Below, in pieces: positions 6,884 through 13,188 of a DNA stretch of 13,225 nucleotides (its first letter is position 1; every line of letters begins with the position of its first letter). The position numbers and the translations under genes were made by a program. The notes under the pieces are model-generated. The model worked only from the letters and a program-made list of their open reading frames with translations, was not told the origin of the DNA and searched no databases. Location of the stretch: assembly GCA_023399635.1 (NCBI GenBank), contig JAEWOP010000075.1, positions 1 through 13,225 on the forward strand, in the 5' to 3' direction. Origin of the DNA: Pseudomonadota bacterium. GTDB taxonomy: Bacteria > Pseudomonadota > Alphaproteobacteria > Rhizobiales > Rhizobiaceae.

Positions 6884-7525
6884 TCACTTCTTCTTATTCA
6901 TCGCATCATCCGGATCCCGGCCCGGCCTCGAACGGTATTGCGGGATCGTCCAGCCGTATTGTATCGCGCCGCCCCGCAGGGCGAACGCTACGATGAAGCC
7001 GGCGGCGGTGCTTGCGTAAGATGGAAGATCCAGCCCCTCCAGCGCCGTGAAGGTGGACGCACCAAGAAGTGCCGCCGAGATATAGATCTCCGGGCGTAGC
7101 AGGACCGAAGGTTCGTCGGCCAGGATATCGCGCAGGATGCCGCCACAGGTGGCGGTGAGAATGCCGGTGATGATAGCGATCGGCGTCGAGCCGGTGACGG
7201 ACAGACCGATGGCAGCCCCCATCACGCAATAGGCAGACAGCCCTACGGCATCGAGCCAGATCAGCAGCCGGTAGCGCCATTCGATGAGGGGTGCGGTAAA
7301 GAAGACGACGACGGCCGTGCTAACGCAAACCAGGATATATGTCGGCTCAACCACCCAAAAAACCGGCGTCCGGCCCAGCACCACATCGCGCAATGTCCCC
7401 CCGCCAACACCCGTCAGCATGGCGAAGAAGAGAAAGCTGATGATGTCGAGCTGCTTGCGGGAGGCGGCCAGTGCGCCGGTTGCGGCGAAGACCAGGACAC
7501 CAGCATAGTCCAGGATGTAGAACAT
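6884..7525 (-). CDS. TRIC-type (UPF0126/YicG-like) membrane protein, putative cation channel
   Basis: A 213-residue, very hydrophobic inner-membrane protein with about seven predicted helices. The family is built from two related halves, each with a glycine-rich kinked helix. Both signatures are visible: GVGGGTLRD (39-47) and ATCGGILRD (125-133). Bacterial and archaeal members of this fold (TRIC, formerly UPF0126) form trimeric monovalent-cation channels. Some relatives are annotated as glycine transporters, so the substrate is uncertain. ATG 7525 has GAGAGG about five bases upstream. The basic tail ends DDAMNKKK. The stop lies ten bases from the convergent irr stop. Upstream it is divergent from the secreted-protein gene. 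No regulatory motif is evident. Confidence 0.88.
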   Translation of the reverse strand: MFYILDYAGVLVFAATGALAASRKQLDIISFLFFAMLTGVGGGTLRDVVLGRTPVFWVVEPTYILVCVSTAVVVFFTAPLIEWRYRLLIWLDAVGLSAYCVMGAAIGLSVTGSTPIAIITGILTATCGGILRDILADEPSVLLRPEIYISAALLGASTFTALEGLDLPSYASTAAGFIVAFALRGGAIQYGWTIPQYRSRPGRDPDDAMNKKK

Positions 7526-7643
7526 TCAGACCTCTCGATCGTCTGTGTCGCCAGCGTCGCGCAAGTGCCGCATGCTAGGTTGTGGAATTAGTACCATCTT
7601 CCTTACGCGCATCGCGCAAAGAGGCGAAGGGCTCGAGGAGCGA

Positions 7644-8123
7644 ATGCCTGTGAAAAAGCACCTGATCATCGCCGCGCAGGTTCTGGCGCTTGCCGTCTTG
7701 CCAACGGTCGCCTCCGCACAGCAGGAACTGCTGAACGATCCGGAAATCTACGAAAAGGATCACTTCCGCAAGACCTGCAAGATCGCGCAGTTCGGCAGTG
7801 GCTTCATGACCCGGCTGGATATCAACAATGACGGCATCGTCGACGCGATCACCAATCATAGCGAGTTGACCTGCGACGGCGTGCGCGGACCTGACTGCAA
7901 TAAAGACGGGTGCGCGCACAACTTCTACCTCCGGGCGAAGGAGGGCGGCTACTTCATGATCGCCACCGCCCGCATCTATGGCTATGACTTCATCAAGCGC
8001 TTCGGGAACATGGTCTTCGTGATGAAGATGCATCCGCGGTTCTGCGAGCGGACGGACGAGAAACCTTGCGAGATGACCGTGCGCGTACGTGGCGGCCGTT
8101 TCGTCACGATCTCCAAGAAGTAA
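7644..8123 (+). CDS. Secreted six-cysteine protein with EF-hand-like loop, function unknown
   Basis: I do not recognise a named family. The 159-residue product starts MPVKKHLII followed by a hydrophobic stretch and VASA|QQ, a standard Sec signal peptide with likely cleavage after residue 25, so the 134-residue mature protein should be periplasmic or exported. The mature part has six cysteines (45, 77, 85, 90, 134, 142), an even number suited to three disulfides. It also has a calcium-loop-like motif, DINNDGIVD (59-67), of the D-x-N-x-D-G-x-x-D type seen in EF-hand and dockerin/FG-GAP-like repeats, and a partly similar DCNKDG at 84-89. The frame is open from 7545, but the signal peptide and AGGAG (7636-7640) favour ATG 7644 or GTG 7650. 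GTG 7650 has the better spacing, nine bases. Its stop is two bases from the convergent DUF218 gene. Confidence 0.8.
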   Translation: MPVKKHLIIAAQVLALAVLPTVASAQQELLNDPEIYEKDHFRKTCKIAQFGSGFMTRLDINNDGIVDAITNHSELTCDGVRGPDCNKDGCAHNFYLRAKEGGYFMIATARIYGYDFIKRFGNMVFVMKMHPRFCERTDEKPCEMTVRVRGGRFVTISKK

Positions 8124-8125
8124 GG

Positions 8126-8923
8126 TTATGGTGAGGGGAGGATCTCGTCGATCCGGCCGGTGAGGTAGTAACCCAGGAGCCCGATCCATTCACGAACAGC
8201 CGTGGACGTGAGCTGCGCGTTGGAGGTCGGCTGAGTGAAGTCGAAGCCGAGGCGCAGGACGCCGCTGGTCCGGTAATCGACAGGCCATGGCCTGACCGGA
8301 ATATCGGCCTTCCGGAATAGCCCGACGGACCGCGGCATGTGGAATGCGGACGTCACGAGCAGGCAATCGGTGATCCCTTCGCGCGCCAGAACGTCCTTCG
8401 TCTGCAGCGCATTCTCATAGGTGGTGCGCGAAGTATTCTCCTTGATCAGGCGATCCGACGCGATTCCAAAGGCCGAGAAGAACCTCTCCGATGCTGCTGA
8501 TTCACCTTCATAGACGCCGCTGATTGAGCCGTCGCCGCCGGAGACCAGGATGCGTGCCTGCGGGTGGCGCAGTGCCAGACGCAAGGTTTCGAGATAGCGA
8601 TCACCGGCCTGGTTGAGCTCGATCCCGCCGCGGCTGGTTGTCACTTCGTTTTCGAGCGCCCCGCCGAGCACCAAGATACAGAAGATCTCCCGCGGTTCCT
8701 CCCGGGGCTTCGGGACCTGAGCTTCGAGCACCTGCAGGGCTACGCCGCCCGCCGTTGTGTAAAGCGTAACGAACAGAAAAAGGGCGGCCAAACCAACAGC
8801 GGTGCCGCTGCTGCGGCGCCAGCCACACACAGCGAGAACCGCACCGAGGAGGCAGAGCAGGAATACGAGCGAAAGCGGCTGCGCCACCAGCCAGAAGAGC
8901 TTCGAAAACAGGAACATCACCAT
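8126..8923 (-). CDS. DUF218 membrane protein, YdcF/ElyC-like
   Basis: The 265-residue protein has two N-terminal transmembrane helices (about 5-33 and 41-60), then a DUF218 domain (about 78-255). DUF218 landmarks are ILVLGGA (83-89), RILVSGGDG (124-132), the SRTTYENA block (165-172) and LLVTSAFHMPRSVGLFRK (188-205). The size and two-helix layout resemble E. coli ElyC, linked to envelope biogenesis and lipid-carrier metabolism; SanA and YdcF are other relatives. The biochemical role is not settled. The frame is open to 9154 inside the upstream gene, but the protein plausibly starts at ATG 8923 or 8917. A TTG at 8953 overlapping the upstream stop is an alternative. None has a clear Shine-Dalgarno, and both ATGs are in a strong hairpin. 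It follows the DUF1275 gene by 26 bases, so it is probably co-translated. Confidence 0.88.
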   Translation of the reverse strand: MVMFLFSKLFWLVAQPLSLVFLLCLLGAVLAVCGWRRSSGTAVGLAALFLFVTLYTTAGGVALQVLEAQVPKPREEPREIFCILVLGGALENEVTTSRGGIELNQAGDRYLETLRLALRHPQARILVSGGDGSISGVYEGESAASERFFSAFGIASDRLIKENTSRTTYENALQTKDVLAREGITDCLLVTSAFHMPRSVGLFRKADIPVRPWPVDYRTSGVLRLGFDFTQPTSNAQLTSTAVREWIGLLGYYLTGRIDEILPSP

Positions 8924-8946
8924 GCTGTCGCAGCATTGAGGTGATG
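8915..8946 (-). promoter_or_regulatory. Hairpin that masks the DUF218 gene start codon
   Basis: In the minus-strand RNA, CATCACC (8946-8940) and ATGCTG (8936-8931) form the 5' arm, with a three-base bulge TCA between them. They pair perfectly with CAGCATGGTGATG (8927-8915) across a CGA loop, giving 13 base pairs. Both candidate ATG starts (8923, 8917) and the GTG between them lie in the 3' arm. The 5' arm begins three bases after the stop codon of the upstream gene. There is no U tract, so it is unlikely to be a terminator. Confidence 0.6.
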
Positions 8947-8949
8947 CTG

Positions 8950-9624
8950 TCAACGCCGGCGATGGTTGCCCGTCACGATCGGTTGCTGGAAATGCAGGTG
9001 CAGCGGACGCGGCAGGAATATGGTGGCTATGGCGACGGCCGCCACGCACAGTACCACCACCCAGAGCGCCTCCTTGCCGAGCCAGTTGGTGAGAAAGGCA
9101 CCTGTCACCGCGCCGCCTGCCATGCCCGTCCAAGGGATGGTCTGGATGATCCATCCGGTCGGGTTGCGGTCGCCGACAATCCAGCGGCCGATACCGCGAC
9201 CGAAACGTGACAGCGCCCCGGTAATGTAGGTAAGGCCGATAGGCAGCCCCTCAATATGTTCCACCGTCGCGTTGATCATCCCCATGGAAAGGATGACGAG
9301 ATAAAAGCGAAGGCGCGGGTAACCCTCCTCCGGGACCAGAGCTGCAACGGCGATGGTGAGCGCAACACCGGTGAGCACAACGAAGGTGCGCCGGCTGGAA
9401 AGGGTGTGGGCAAGGACGATGCCGAGCGCATTGCCAAGGACGAAGACCCAGAGGGCAAAGAACAGGATGATGGCGTGGGCATAGTCGCCCTCGGCAAAGA
9501 ACAAGGCAGCCCGCGTGGTGTTGCCCGTCATGAACGAGACGAAGTCGCCGGAAAGCAACAAACCAACGGCGTCGGTCATTCCGGCTATAAAGGATATGGC
9601 TGCGACCAGGATCAATCCGGTCAC
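8950..9624 (-). CDS. DUF1275 (YoaK-type) integral membrane protein
   Basis: A 224-residue protein with about six hydrophobic helices and the DUF1275 hallmarks: SFIAGMTDAVGLL near the N-terminus (11-23), FVSFMTGNTTR (28-38), and the second-half signature TYITGALSRFGRGIGRW (132-148). Family members are inner-membrane proteins of unknown function. I prefer GTG 9624 because a perfect AGGAGG (9636-9631) lies six bases before it. ATG 9669 would add 15 residues rich in arginine and has only a distant G-rich stretch upstream. The gene is followed after 26 bases by the DUF218 gene and preceded on the same strand, 167 bases away, by the flavoprotein gene. I saw no clear terminator or promoter in that gap. 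Confidence 0.87.
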   Translation of the reverse strand: MTGLILVAAISFIAGMTDAVGLLLSGDFVSFMTGNTTRAALFFAEGDYAHAIILFFALWVFVLGNALGIVLAHTLSSRRTFVVLTGVALTIAVAALVPEEGYPRLRFYLVILSMGMINATVEHIEGLPIGLTYITGALSRFGRGIGRWIVGDRNPTGWIIQTIPWTGMAGGAVTGAFLTNWLGKEALWVVVLCVAAVAIATIFLPRPLHLHFQQPIVTGNHRRR

Positions 9625-9630
9625 AGTGCG

Positions 9631-9636
9631 CCTCCT
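9631..9636 (-). promoter_or_regulatory. Shine-Dalgarno deciding the DUF1275 gene start
   Basis: AGGAGG on the minus strand sits six bases before GTG 9624. It matches the anti-SD perfectly, better than anything before the longer ATG start at 9669. Confidence 0.6.
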
Positions 9637-9791
9637 GCGGACGAGGTGTCGGCGTCTGGCAAGGGTCATGCGATACGAGTCCCCCCGGGCGGCACACTGA
9701 ATCGGGTGCGCGGACTTAGTCTATTCATCCATCAGCAGGTTTTGGAAGATATCCCATGGTATGACCCGTCGTGAGGGTAATGCAAGCCTCG

Positions 9792-11003
9792 TCAACGGTG
9801 ATGCAGCCAGTGCAAGACGCCTTCGGCAGCCGCACGCCCCGTTGCGAAACACGCCGTCAGCAGATAGCCGCCGGTTGGAGCCTCCCAGTCCAGCATCTCG
9901 CCTGCGAGGAACACGCCTGGCATCCGCTGGAGCATGAAGCAGTCATCGATCTCTTCCCAGGCCACGCCGCCGGCAGAAGAGATCGCTTCTTCGATGGGAC
10001 GAGGGCAAGCAAGCGGGATCGGCAGGGCCTTGATCAAGGCAGCAACTTGCGGCGGCGTCTGCTGAGCGATGCCGGGAGTGAGCTCGCGGATCAGAGCCGC
10101 CTTGACGCCGTCGAGGCCGGCACCTTTTCTCAGGCGATTGGAGAAGCTCGCCTTGCCGGGTTGCCTTGCAAGATCGCGCGCCAGTCGCTCTGCGCGTCGT
10201 CCCGGCGCCAGGTCCACGACCAGCGCAGCTTGACCGGCCCGATCCAGTCCATCCCTGAGCGCCGCCGAGTGGGCGTAGACCAGGCTTCCTTCAATCCCGT
10301 ACCTGGAGATGACGAATTCACCGGGAAACGTGCCGGCGTCCGAGGTGGCAACGGCGGATTTCAACGGGGCGCCGGCGAAGCGTTCACGAAACGCCTCGCT
10401 CCAGATGACATCGAATCCGCAGTTGGCCGGGCGGAACGGTGATACGGCAACGCCTAGATCGCGCAGCCAGGATACCCAGGCGGCATCGGAACCAAGCCGC
10501 GGCCAACTTGCTCCGCCCAGCGCGAGGATCGCCGCATCCGGTTGCGCAACTATTTGTCCGTTGGGCGTGTCGAACCTGTAGCCCCCCGCAGCAAACCCTA
10601 TCCATCGGTGGCGGGGTCTGAGCGTAACACCCTGCGCTTCAAGCCGCTTGAGCCAGGCGCGCAGCAGCGGCGAAGCCTTCATTGCCGTCGGAAAGACCCG
10701 GCCGGAGGTGCCGACAAAGGTTTCTATGCCCAGCTTGGCCGCCCAGGCCCGAACATCGTCCGGCCTGAAAGCATCCAATACCGGACGTAATCGGCTTGAG
10801 GCGGATCCGAAGCGAGTGCGAAAGTGGACGAAATCTTCTGAATGAGTGAGATTGAGGCCAGACTTTCCTGCCAGCAGGAATTTTCGCCCGAACGTGGGCA
10901 TCGCCTCATACACCGTCACCTGGTGACCATGTGCGGACAGCAACTCCGCGGCCATCAGCCCTGCTGGCCCGCCGCCAATGATCGCTATGTCGTATCGGAC
11001 CAT
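9792..11003 (-). CDS. FAD-dependent oxidoreductase, HI0933/YhiN-like flavoprotein
   Basis: A 403-residue flavoprotein. The N-terminal Rossmann dinucleotide motif is IIGGGPAGLMAAELL (8-22), followed by the acidic end of beta-2 (VYE, 31-33) and the family block GRKFLLAGKSGLNLTH (39-54). The C-terminus has the second FAD-contact block, GVFLAGEMLDWEAPTGGYLLTACFATGRAAAEG (about 363-395). This is the HI0933/YhiN family, apparently the alphaproteobacterial subgroup (TIGR03862-like, from memory); the substrate is unknown. Family members are sometimes labelled aminoacetone oxidase, a name I would not transfer. ATG 11003 has a G-rich stretch (GGCGGGG) three bases upstream. It lies 59 bases after the small zinc-motif gene and upstream of the DUF1275/DUF218 pair, all on the minus strand, so a loose operon is possible. 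Confidence 0.9.
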   Translation of the reverse strand: MVRYDIAIIGGGPAGLMAAELLSAHGHQVTVYEAMPTFGRKFLLAGKSGLNLTHSEDFVHFRTRFGSASSRLRPVLDAFRPDDVRAWAAKLGIETFVGTSGRVFPTAMKASPLLRAWLKRLEAQGVTLRPRHRWIGFAAGGYRFDTPNGQIVAQPDAAILALGGASWPRLGSDAAWVSWLRDLGVAVSPFRPANCGFDVIWSEAFRERFAGAPLKSAVATSDAGTFPGEFVISRYGIEGSLVYAHSAALRDGLDRAGQAALVVDLAPGRRAERLARDLARQPGKASFSNRLRKGAGLDGVKAALIRELTPGIAQQTPPQVAALIKALPIPLACPRPIEEAISSAGGVAWEEIDDCFMLQRMPGVFLAGEMLDWEAPTGGYLLTACFATGRAAAEGVLHWLHHR

Positions 11004-11062
11004 GCACCCCGCCTTCCGTCGCGCCTCCCTAGCATGGGCTGCGACGCGGGGGCAGGGGTTTG

Positions 11063-11242
11063 TCAGCCAGCGCCGCCCACAGGGGTCAATACCTTGCCCG
11101 TTCCCTTGCAGTCAGGACAATCGGAGCCGCCTACCTCGCCGCTTCCGCCGCAGCGCCGGCAGAGGTTCTCGCCCGCATTGGGCGTGCCGGGCGGAACGGC
11201 ATCAGTGTTTTCACGGCTGCCCCCAGTGTTCTCTTCTGCCAT
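11063..11242 (-). CDS. Small protein with miniature DnaJ-type zinc-binding motif
   Basis: A 59-residue protein. The first 27 residues are polar and probably disordered (rich in Glu, Gly, Asn, Pro). Then come CRRCGGSG (28-35) and CPDCKGTG (42-49), two CxxCxGxG repeats, the same unit that binds zinc in pairs in the DnaJ cysteine-rich domain. DnaJ has four such repeats and two zincs; here two repeats would make one four-cysteine site (C28, C31, C42, C45). The frame extends to a TTG at 11254, but ATG 11242 has GGAG six bases upstream and is the better start. It lies just after the catalase terminator and 59 bases before the flavoprotein gene. Role unknown; a redox-sensitive zinc switch, a client-binding adaptor or a small RNA-binding protein are all only guesses. 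Confidence 0.72.
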   Translation of the reverse strand: MAEENTGGSRENTDAVPPGTPNAGENLCRRCGGSGEVGGSDCPDCKGTGKVLTPVGGAG

Positions 11243-11254
11243 TGGATACTCCAA

Positions 11255-11287
11255 AGAGAAGGGCCGGCTCCGAGAGAAGCCGGCCGC
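11255..11287 (-). terminator. Rho-independent terminator of the catalase gene
   Basis: Read on the minus strand, GGCCGGCT (11285-11278) pairs perfectly with AGCCGGCC (11269-11262) around an eight-base loop, followed by the pyrimidine-rich CTTCTCTTT. It begins about ten bases after the catalase stop and ends 13 bases before the small zinc-motif gene, which therefore depends on read-through or an unseen promoter. Confidence 0.7.
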
Positions 11288-11296
11288 AGTTGCTGT

Positions 11297-13027
11297 TTAT
11301 TCCGCTGCCTGGCTTTGTGTCATGCCCTGGTTTGGCAGCTTGCCCATCAAAACTTCCTCGGCGGAGGCCTTGTAGTTCTTCACCGAACTCGTCCACTGGC
11401 CCCAGACAGTCGGATCGATCTTGTCACCGTTCTCCCCGAGGCTCTGCAGGCGACGCTGGTCCTCGTCGGTCAGTACCTGCTTCGGCAGCGGGGCGAGCTT
11501 CTTGACATCGGCTGCGCTGATGCCGAGCTTTTCCCCGACCCGGCGGCCGTAGTCGTCGTGGACCAGGAAGAAATGCCAGACCATGCGCTCCTGGACGTCG
11601 CGCTCGCACTGGCTCAGCAAGTCTCCCATGTTGAAGATCAGGTCGTCGCGCTCCCAGTCCATCATCGTGCAGAAACGGCCACGCGCCTGGACATAGTCGT
11701 TGCGGCGCTCGAGGACGCTGCGGGTGAGCCGGCCGTGAAGCTCGGGCGAGTTGTTCGGCTGCTCGATCGGGCTCTCGGTAAGCCCGTTGTGGATCGACGG
11801 CTCGTAATTGACATGCGGGTTCTGACCCGGTGCCAGATCGCGCTGATAGCTCATCTGGCCGCCCGAAAGGTTGGTCGAGACCTTGGCGTTCTTAGCCTGA
11901 TTGACCGGCAGCTGGAGATAGTTGGTGCCGACGCGGTAGCGCTGGGTGTCCGAATAGGAAAAGGTCCGGCCGACCAGCATCTTGTCGTCGGAGAAATCGA
12001 GGCCGTCGACGAGCACGCCGGTGCCCATGGCGATCTGTTCGTTCTCGTTGAAGAAGTCCTCGACGTTACGGTTCAGGGTCATCGTACCGACGTGGCGAAG
12101 CGGGAAGTCCTTCTCCGGCCAGATCTTTGTATCGTCGAGCGGATCCCAGTCCAGCTCCGGATGGTCATGGTCCTCCATGATCTGCACGAACATATCCCAC
12201 TGCGGGAAATCGCCGCGCTCGATCGAGGTGAAGAGATCCTTGGAAGCCGAGCCGAAATCCTGGCCCTGCACCTTCGCCGCTTCCTCGGCCGTCAGGCTGG
12301 CAAGCCCGGCGCGCGGGTGGAAGTGGTACTTCACGAGAACCGTCTCGCCATTGGCGTTGACCATCTTGTAGGTGTTGACGCCAAAGCCTTCCATGTGGCG
12401 ATAGCTCGCCGGAATCCCGCGCGGCGAGAACAGATGCGTCAGCATGTGCATGGATTCGGGCGTCTGGCTCATGAAGTCGAAGATGCGGTTCGGTTCTTGG
12501 CGGAAGGTAACCGGATCGGGCTTCAGCGAATGGATGACATCCGGAAACTTGATCGCGTCGCGGATGAAGAAGACTGCGAGGTTGTTGCCGACCAGATCCC
12601 AGTTGCCGTCTTCGGTATAGAACTTGACGGCAAAGCCGCGCGGATCGCGGGCCACCTCGGAGGAATCACGACCGCCGATCACGGTCGAGAACCGGATCGC
12701 GAGCGGCGTCTTCTTGCCGGCCTGCTGGAACAGCTTAGCACGTGTGTATTTCGACGCCGGCTCGTCGCCGATCTTGCCGGTCGCTTGGAATTCGCCATAA
12801 CAGACGAAGCCGCGCGCGTGCACCACGCGCTCCGGGATGCGTTCACGGTCGAAGTGGGTGATCTTCTCCAGAAACTGGTAATTCTCAAGAGTTGCCGGTC
12901 CACGTGAGCCAACCGTGCGGGTCGACTGGTTGTTGGCAATCGGATGACCTTGCCGGTTGGTGAGCACGCGGTCGTCGCGGCCGGAGGGCATATTCGTTCC
13001 GCCCTGAGACATGTTCTTCTCGTCCAC
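11297..13027 (-). CDS. Monofunctional haem catalase, clade-1-like
   Basis: Breaks down hydrogen peroxide to water and oxygen in the cytoplasm. With GTG 13027 as start the protein is 576 residues, longer than the usual 480-500 of small-subunit catalases but lacking the large C-terminal flavodoxin-like domain of KatE-type enzymes. The distal site is H70 in FDRERIPERVVHARG and the Asn pair 148-149 in DLVGNNLAVFFIRDAIKFPD. The proximal haem ligand is Y358 with R354 in RTFSYSDTQRYR. The stretches HLFSPRGIP and DGLDFSDDKML resemble clade-1 catalases, judged from memory. The frame is open to 13126, but GTG 13027 has a perfect AGGAGG seven bases upstream; ATG 13012 is a poorer choice. A candidate RpoE2/EcfG promoter and a palindrome lie upstream and a terminator follows. 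The long opposite-strand frame (11060-12907) is a shadow. Confidence 0.95.
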   Translation of the reverse strand: MDEKNMSQGGTNMPSGRDDRVLTNRQGHPIANNQSTRTVGSRGPATLENYQFLEKITHFDRERIPERVVHARGFVCYGEFQATGKIGDEPASKYTRAKLFQQAGKKTPLAIRFSTVIGGRDSSEVARDPRGFAVKFYTEDGNWDLVGNNLAVFFIRDAIKFPDVIHSLKPDPVTFRQEPNRIFDFMSQTPESMHMLTHLFSPRGIPASYRHMEGFGVNTYKMVNANGETVLVKYHFHPRAGLASLTAEEAAKVQGQDFGSASKDLFTSIERGDFPQWDMFVQIMEDHDHPELDWDPLDDTKIWPEKDFPLRHVGTMTLNRNVEDFFNENEQIAMGTGVLVDGLDFSDDKMLVGRTFSYSDTQRYRVGTNYLQLPVNQAKNAKVSTNLSGGQMSYQRDLAPGQNPHVNYEPSIHNGLTESPIEQPNNSPELHGRLTRSVLERRNDYVQARGRFCTMMDWERDDLIFNMGDLLSQCERDVQERMVWHFFLVHDDYGRRVGEKLGISAADVKKLAPLPKQVLTDEDQRRLQSLGENGDKIDPTVWGQWTSSVKNYKASAEEVLMGKLPNQGMTQSQAAE

Positions 13028-13034
13028 CTTCTTC

Positions 13035-13040
13035 CCTCCT
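13035..13040 (-). promoter_or_regulatory. Shine-Dalgarno of the catalase gene, fixing a GTG start
   Basis: AGGAGG on the minus strand is seven bases before GTG 13027. The next ATG (13012) is 22 bases away, too far for this site, so the GTG is the likely start. Confidence 0.75.
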
Positions 13041-13061
13041 GTTTTGGATTGGTGAGGATAT

Positions 13062-13077
13062 CGCGCCCTAGGGCGCG
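13062..13077. repeat. 16-bp perfect palindrome in the catalase leader
   Basis: CGCGCCCTAGGGCGCG is its own reverse complement. It lies between the candidate promoter and the Shine-Dalgarno. It could be a dimeric repressor site just downstream of the transcription start, or an RNA hairpin at the 5' end of the message. Confidence 0.5.
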
Positions 13078-13093
13078 CAGCTACCCGCCATTC

Positions 13094-13119
13094 AACCAGA
13101 AACATCGGCAATCGGTTCC
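13094..13119 (-). promoter_or_regulatory. Candidate RpoE2/EcfG general-stress promoter of the catalase gene
   Basis: On the minus strand GGAAC (13119-13115) is followed after 18 bases by GTT (13096-13094), that is GGAAC-N19-TT. It fits the GGAAC-N18/19-TT pattern known for the alphaproteobacterial general-stress sigma factor, which controls a catalase gene in S. meliloti. The predicted start near 13086 gives a leader of about 60 bases. Confidence 0.45.
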
Positions 13120-13127
13120 ACTCCAAT

Positions 13128-13188
13128 TCTGCGATCGTTGCTCCGTGTTCCCAGTCACAGGAGAGAAGCAGGCTTTGACAATCGCAGA
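13128..13188. repeat. 8-bp inverted repeat upstream of the catalase promoter
   Basis: TCTGCGAT (13128-13135) and ATCGCAGA (13181-13188) are exact inverted copies 45 bases apart. They could be paired activator half-sites or chance. From 13120 to the end of the window I see no gene. Confidence 0.3.

Noticed and set aside
6864..6885. GAAGGC / GCCTTC hairpin between irr and the TRIC gene as a terminator
   Set aside because: Only six base pairs with a ten-base loop, overlapping both stop regions and without a proper U tract on the plus strand; too weak to list.
9715..9775. CCATGG-centred near-palindrome and ACCC/GGGT pairing as a flavoprotein-gene terminator
   Set aside because: Short, imperfect and without a U tract; no terminator can be supported here.
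11060..12907. 615-residue plus-strand open frame opposite the catalase
   Set aside because: Antisense shadow of the catalase and the small zinc-motif gene; composition typical of the reverse frame of GC-rich genes.
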